The translations under genes were made by a program, and so were the position numbers. The notes beneath the pieces were generated by a model. The model was given only the letters and a program-made list of their open reading frames with translations. It was not told where the DNA came from and searched no databases. Shown here in pieces: positions 4,767 through 7,658 of a stretch of DNA of 7,658 nucleotides. The stretch lies in the NCBI GenBank assembly GCA_946886425.1, contig CAMPIP010000107.1, positions 1-7,658 on the forward strand, read 5' to 3'. The stretch is from an uncultured Actinomycetes bacterium (lineage in GTDB: Bacteria; Actinomycetota; Thermoleophilia; Solirubrobacterales; 70-9). Each line of letters begins with the position of its first letter. Positions within the stretch are counted from its first letter, which is position 1.

Positions 4767-6110
4767 ATGGTCGCCGGACGAGTGCCCGATGCCCCCTCCC
4801 GACACCAACTCGATGCCCTTTGGGGCGCGACCCGCGACGAGCTGCGGGGCTGCGTCCCCGAGTCGACCTTCCGGCTCTGGCTCGAGCCTCTGAAGCCTGT
4901 CGCGGCGGCCTCGGAGACCCTTTACCTCTCCGCTCCCGACAACGTCCGCGCCTGGGTGGAGCGACGCTACACGGCGCTGATCGGCGAAGCTCTGGCCGGT
5001 GGCGACAGCGGTTTCTCCCGGGTCAGCTTCGCCGCTGGGGACGTCGGCGCGGAGGGCGGCGGGACGGTCCTCGGCGACGTCGATCTCAACCCCAGCTACA
5101 CCTTCGACCGCTTCGTCATCGGTGGCGGCAACCGGATTGCCCACGGGGCCGCGCTGGCCGTCGCCGAGGCGCCTTCGGAGGCCTACAACCCGCTCTTCCT
5201 ACACGGCCCTCCGGGACTGGGAAAGACGCATTTGCTCGGCGCGATCGCCAACTACCTGCGCGCCAACGCCCCGGCCCTGAGCGTCCGCTACACGACCGCC
5301 GAGGCCTTCACCAACGAGTTCGTCACCGCCCTGCGCTGCTCCGGGGCCGAGGCCTTCAAGACCCGCTACAGGGACCTCGACGTGCTGCTGATCGATGACG
5401 TCCAGTTTCTCGAGGGCAAGCGGGCCACCGAGGAGGAGTTCTTCCACACGTTCAACGCCCTCTATGAGTCCGGCAGCCAGCTCGTCCTCTCCGCCGACCG
5501 CATTCCCAGCGAGCTCTCGACGCTCGCCACGCGGCTGCGCGACCGCTTCGAGTGGGGCTTGACGGTTGCCGTCGAGCCGCCCAACCTGGCCACCAGGATG
5601 ACCGTCCTGCGCCGCCTGGTCATGGAGTCCGGGGTCGAGATCGCCGATGCCGAGGCGCTCGCCGAGCTCGCCAACCGCATCGACGCCAACGTCCGCCAGC
5701 TGCACGGAGCGCTGACCAGGGTGATAGCCCACGCCTCGCTGATGGCGCGCCCCCTCAGCGCCGAGCTGATCGCCGAAGTGATCCCGCAGGGCCGCTCCCC
5801 CCAGGCCACCTCGGTCGAAGAGATCCAGGAGCGGGTCGCGGAGGCCTTCGGCATCTCCCGGGCCGAGCTGGTCGGAACCAGCCGGGCGGCGCGACCGCTG
5901 CGGGCCCGCCAGGTGGCGATCTTCCTGACCCGGGAGATGACCGACCTCTCGCTGCCGCAAATCGGCCGTCTCTACGGTGGCCGCGATCACTCCACCGTCC
6001 TCAACTCCCTGCGCCGCGTCGAGTCCAACCTCACCGAAGGCGGGGAGCTCGCCCAGCGGGTCGAGGAGTTGCGCGCCGCTTTCCACAGCGCAGCCGCCGG
6101 CAACCGCTGA
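4767..6110 (+). CDS. dnaA: DnaA replication initiator
   Basis: DnaA is the AAA+ ATPase that binds DnaA boxes at oriC, melts the origin and recruits the helicase. The 447-residue product has domain I at about 15-76 (LDALWGATRDEL, WLEPL). A short linker follows (about 77-105), then domain III with Walker A GPPGLGKT (147-154), Walker B LLIDD (207-211) and RLRDRFEWG with candidate arginine finger Arg260. NVRQLHGAL (308-316) carries the sensor II Arg310. Domain IV has the box-binding signature GGRDHST (404-410). The start is uncertain. The ATG at 4767 has only AGGGG about 16 bases upstream. A GTG at 4782, five codons in, lies 10 bases after TATGGT (4766-4771), a possible -10. The linker is shorter than in Streptomyces or mycobacteria. 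DnaA-box-like CTTTCCACA occurs in its last codons (6079-6087). Confidence 0.97.
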   Translation: MVAGRVPDAPSRHQLDALWGATRDELRGCVPESTFRLWLEPLKPVAAASETLYLSAPDNVRAWVERRYTALIGEALAGGDSGFSRVSFAAGDVGAEGGGTVLGDVDLNPSYTFDRFVIGGGNRIAHGAALAVAEAPSEAYNPLFLHGPPGLGKTHLLGAIANYLRANAPALSVRYTTAEAFTNEFVTALRCSGAEAFKTRYRDLDVLLIDDVQFLEGKRATEEEFFHTFNALYESGSQLVLSADRIPSELSTLATRLRDRFEWGLTVAVEPPNLATRMTVLRRLVMESGVEIADAEALAELANRIDANVRQLHGALTRVIAHASLMARPLSAELIAEVIPQGRSPQATSVEEIQERVAEAFGISRAELVGTSRAARPLRARQVAIFLTREMTDLSLPQIGRLYGGRDHSTVLNSLRRVESNLTEGGELAQRVEELRAAFHSAAAGNR

Positions 6111-6246
6111 CGGCCGATGGCGCTGCAAGAATCAGGCCTTTCCCACAGATGCCTCCACAGGCGGTAAACCGCTCCGGAGAGCCAATCTGTCCGAGTCACA
6201 GCCCCTTTCCACAGGTCCTAACTCAACTCAAGAAGGCATCAATCAC
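6079..6246 (+). other. oriC: Probable oriC: DnaA-box-like cluster at the dnaA-dnaN junction
   Basis: Four same-strand sequences resemble the DnaA box TTATCCACA: CTTTCCACA (6079-6087, in the dnaA 3' end), TTTCCCACA (6139-6147), GCCTCCACA (6151-6159) and CTTTCCACA (6205-6213). All are followed by G. The first and last are identical over ten bases. None is a perfect consensus box. Plus-strand base counts change here from C-excess (170 G, 215 C in nine 60-base rows of dnaA) to slight G-excess (347 G, 320 C in sixteen rows of dnaN). This is the standard actinobacterial origin location, but 136 intergenic bases is short, so part of the origin may lie elsewhere. Confidence 0.6.
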
Positions 6247-6252
6247 TTGAAG
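6215..6252 (+). other. Low-GC stretch, candidate duplex-unwinding element
   Basis: These 38 bases are about 42% G+C against roughly 70% around them and immediately follow the last box-like sequence (6205-6213). They contain the direct repeat ACTCAACTCA and also the dnaN ribosome binding region and start. Low GC near a translation start is common, so this alone does not prove an unwinding element. Confidence 0.4.
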
Positions 6253-7356
6253 CTCACGACCAAACGCGAAGAACTCGTCAGCAAGCTCTCCACCGTTTCC
6301 AGGGCAGTCTCGACCCGCGCCGCGACCCAGGCGCTCTCCGGAGTCCTTCTCACGGCGGCCGACGGAAAGGTGACCCTCACCGCCACCGATCTCGACATGG
6401 GCCTGAAGACCAGCGTCGCCGCCGAGGTCGGCGAGGAGGGCTCGGTCCTGCTGCCGGGACGGCTGCTCGCCGAAGTGGCTCGCTCGCTCGCTGACGACTC
6501 CGTGCAGATCGAGTCGCGCGAGGCCGAGCGGGATGTCGAGATCCGCAGCGGCAGCTCCAGCTTCCACCTGCGCGTCCTCCCCGCCGAGGACTTCCCGAAG
6601 CTCCCCGAGCCGGAGGGCGAGGCGGGCCTGAAGATCCCGGCGGCGGCCTTGGCGGAGAGCATCGAGCTGGTCGCCCGGGCGGCTTCGCGCGACGACATGC
6701 GCCCGGTCCTGACCGGCGTCTTCGTCACCGCCTCCGGTCGCGAGATGACGATGGTGGCGACCGACTCCTACCGGCTGGCGGTCAAACGGGCCGAGCTCGA
6801 GGCGGATCTCGGCGGCGACCTGGAGGCGAACATCCCCGCCCGGGCGTTGCGCGAGTTGAGCCGGATCCTCTCGACCGAAGGGGTTGACGAGGTCGCGGTG
6901 GCGCTGCAGACCAACCAGGCCATTTTTCAGGCAGGGGCGATCGTCCTCACGACGAGGCTGATCGAGGGGCAGTTCCCCAACTTTCGACAGCTCCTGCCGG
7001 AGTCCTACGAGCACGACGTGCGGCTGCCGCGTTCGGAGTTCCTCGACGTCGCCCGCAGGGTCAGCCAGCTGGCCCAGCGCAACGCGCCGCTGCGGCTCTC
7101 CTTTGCCGACGGCGAGCTGACCGTGGCGGCGGAGACGCCCGATGTCGGCGACGCGGAAGAGAAGATGCCGGCCGCCTTCGAGGGCGAGGCGCTGGAGATC
7201 GGCTTCAACCCCGAGTTCCTCAAGGAGGGGATCGAGAGCGTCAGCGGCGACGAGGTGCTGCTGCGGCTGATCTCGCCGCTGCGCCCAGGGTTGTTGCAGC
7301 CGGTCGAGGGGGAAGACTTCCGCTATCTGGTGATGCCGATCCGGCTCAACGTGTGA
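6247..7356 (+). CDS. dnaN: DNA polymerase III beta subunit (sliding clamp)
   Basis: DnaN forms the dimeric ring that tethers the polymerase to DNA and serves as a docking platform for repair proteins. From the TTG at 6247 the product has 369 residues, normal for three clamp domains of about 120 each. It begins MKLTTKREELVSKLSTVSRAV and includes TLTATDLDMGLKTSV, the RPVLTGVFV domain-two start and IEGQFPNFRQLLP. It ends YLVMPIRLNV, the conserved clamp C-terminus. The frame is open far upstream through dnaA, but the clamp N-terminus begins exactly at this TTG, with AAGAAGG (6230-6236) 10 bases before it. Spacing to dnaA is 136 bases and to recF 13. The upstream DnaA-box-like sequences could let DnaA affect its transcription. 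Confidence 0.96.
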   Translation: MKLTTKREELVSKLSTVSRAVSTRAATQALSGVLLTAADGKVTLTATDLDMGLKTSVAAEVGEEGSVLLPGRLLAEVARSLADDSVQIESREAERDVEIRSGSSSFHLRVLPAEDFPKLPEPEGEAGLKIPAAALAESIELVARAASRDDMRPVLTGVFVTASGREMTMVATDSYRLAVKRAELEADLGGDLEANIPARALRELSRILSTEGVDEVAVALQTNQAIFQAGAIVLTTRLIEGQFPNFRQLLPESYEHDVRLPRSEFLDVARRVSQLAQRNAPLRLSFADGELTVAAETPDVGDAEEKMPAAFEGEALEIGFNPEFLKEGIESVSGDEVLLRLISPLRPGLLQPVEGEDFRYLVMPIRLNV

Positions 7357-7361
7357 GGAGG
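7356..7361 (+). promoter_or_regulatory. Strong Shine-Dalgarno that sets the recF start
   Basis: A perfect AGGAGG begins on the last base of the dnaN stop codon and lies 8 bases before the GTG at 7370. It is the strongest ribosome binding site in the window and settles the choice of recF start. It also indicates that recF is translated independently although it is probably co-transcribed with dnaN. Confidence 0.8.
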
Positions 7362-7369
7362 CGGGGCCG

Positions 7370-7658
7370 GTGCTCGTCACCGCGATCGAGGCCAGCCCGC
7401 TGCGGAGCCTGGACGGAGTCAGGGTCGAGCTGGCGGCTGGAGTCGTCAGCGTCGTCGGTCCCAACGGGGTCGGCAAGACCAACCTGATCGAGGCGCTCTA
7501 CTTCGCGCTCACCGGCCGTTCCTTTCGCACCTCCGACCGCCGCGACCTGATCCCGTTCGGCGCCTCCTTTGCCCGCGCCGAGGTCACCGTCCGCGACGAG
7601 GACGGGCTCGAGCGGAGCCTGCTCGCTTCGGTCAGCCGCAGCGAGGGGCGCCGCCACC
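7370..7658 (+). CDS. recF: RecF recombination/repair ATPase, N-terminal part only
   Basis: RecF is an SMC-like ABC-type ATPase that helps load RecA at single-strand gaps. Only the first 96 codons are present; the frame is open at the right edge. The N-terminus shows Walker A GPNGVGKTN (30-38) followed by LIEALYFALTGRSFRTSDRRDLI, the usual RecF sequence after the P-loop. The common RecF GQGKTN has Val in place of Gln. The GTG start has a perfect AGGAGG 8 bases upstream and lies 13 bases after dnaN, the classic dnaA-dnaN-recF order. The Walker B and signature motifs lie outside the window. Confidence 0.93.
   Translation, partial: MLVTAIEASPLRSLDGVRVELAAGVVSVVGPNGVGKTNLIEALYFALTGRSFRTSDRRDLIPFGASFARAEVTVRDEDGLERSLLASVSRSEGRRH

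Noticed and set aside
5439..5447. TCTTCCACA inside dnaA as another DnaA box
   Set aside because: It encodes conserved Phe-Phe-His residues, is isolated from the cluster and lacks the following G; likely chance.
6216..6232. DnaA-trio motif (TAACTCAACTCAAG) after the last box
   Set aside because: The trinucleotide pattern is not the repeated TAG/TAA form and its phase breaks after one unit; not supportable by eye.
5977..6246. An upstream extension of DnaN by about 90 residues
   Set aside because: It overlaps dnaA out of frame and the clamp family begins exactly at the TTG at 6247, which has a ribosome binding site.
1..7658. CRISPR array, prophage, insertion sequence or defence system
   Set aside because: No spaced repeats, transposase, integrase or nuclease signatures are seen; every coding stretch is assigned to a housekeeping family.

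Overview
This window is a chromosome-origin neighbourhood from a GC-rich bacterium (about 70% G+C by hand count in dnaA and dnaN), most likely an actinobacterium. High GC, frequent GTG/TTG starts, a Jag protein without a Jag_N domain, and jag directly next to rsmG with no mnmE/mnmG between them all point that way. The protein flavour suggests a deep-branching class such as Thermoleophilia (Solirubrobacterales/Gaiellales). That placement is an inference from memory and was not searched.

Layout, left to right. A tRNA-Ile(GAT) on the minus strand is clipped by the window edge (1-72). Next come the chromosome-partition genes parB and parA on the minus strand (118-1741), which overlap by 8 bases. 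A short divergent region (1742-1829) separates them from jag (KhpB/EloR-type KH-R3H protein) and rsmG on the plus strand (1830-2989), joined by a GTGA overlap. A GA/CT-rich intergenic region with strong hairpins (2990-3104) ends both rsmG and the convergent operon on its right. That operon reads leftward from 4680 as rpmH-rnpA-yidD-yidC, with junctions of 0, 4 and 1 bases. An 86-base divergent promoter region (4681-4766) separates it from the plus-strand run dnaA, dnaN and recF; recF leaves the right edge. No stretch longer than about 140 bases lacks a gene.

Functionally, DnaA starts replication, probably at the dnaA-dnaN junction. There, several box-like YTCCACAG sequences precede the most AT-rich stretch of the segment, and the base skew changes from C-excess to slight G-excess. 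DnaN is the sliding clamp and RecF acts in gap repair. L34, RNase P protein, YidD and YidC form the usual ribosome/tRNA-processing/membrane-insertion set. ParA and ParB segregate the origin.

The gene content is ordinary and I see no undescribed system. Three arrangements are worth attention. (1) A near-consensus parS site (4173-4188) sits exactly on the rnpA/yidD overlap, so the same 16 bases encode the end of RnpA, the start of YidD and probably a ParB-loading site. (2) The jag-rsmG pair is inverted relative to the usual co-directional order yidC-jag-rsmG-parA-parB. (3) The dnaA upstream region carries a small GTGCCAGGCAC dyad that may be a dispersed repeat and leaves the dnaA start uncertain.
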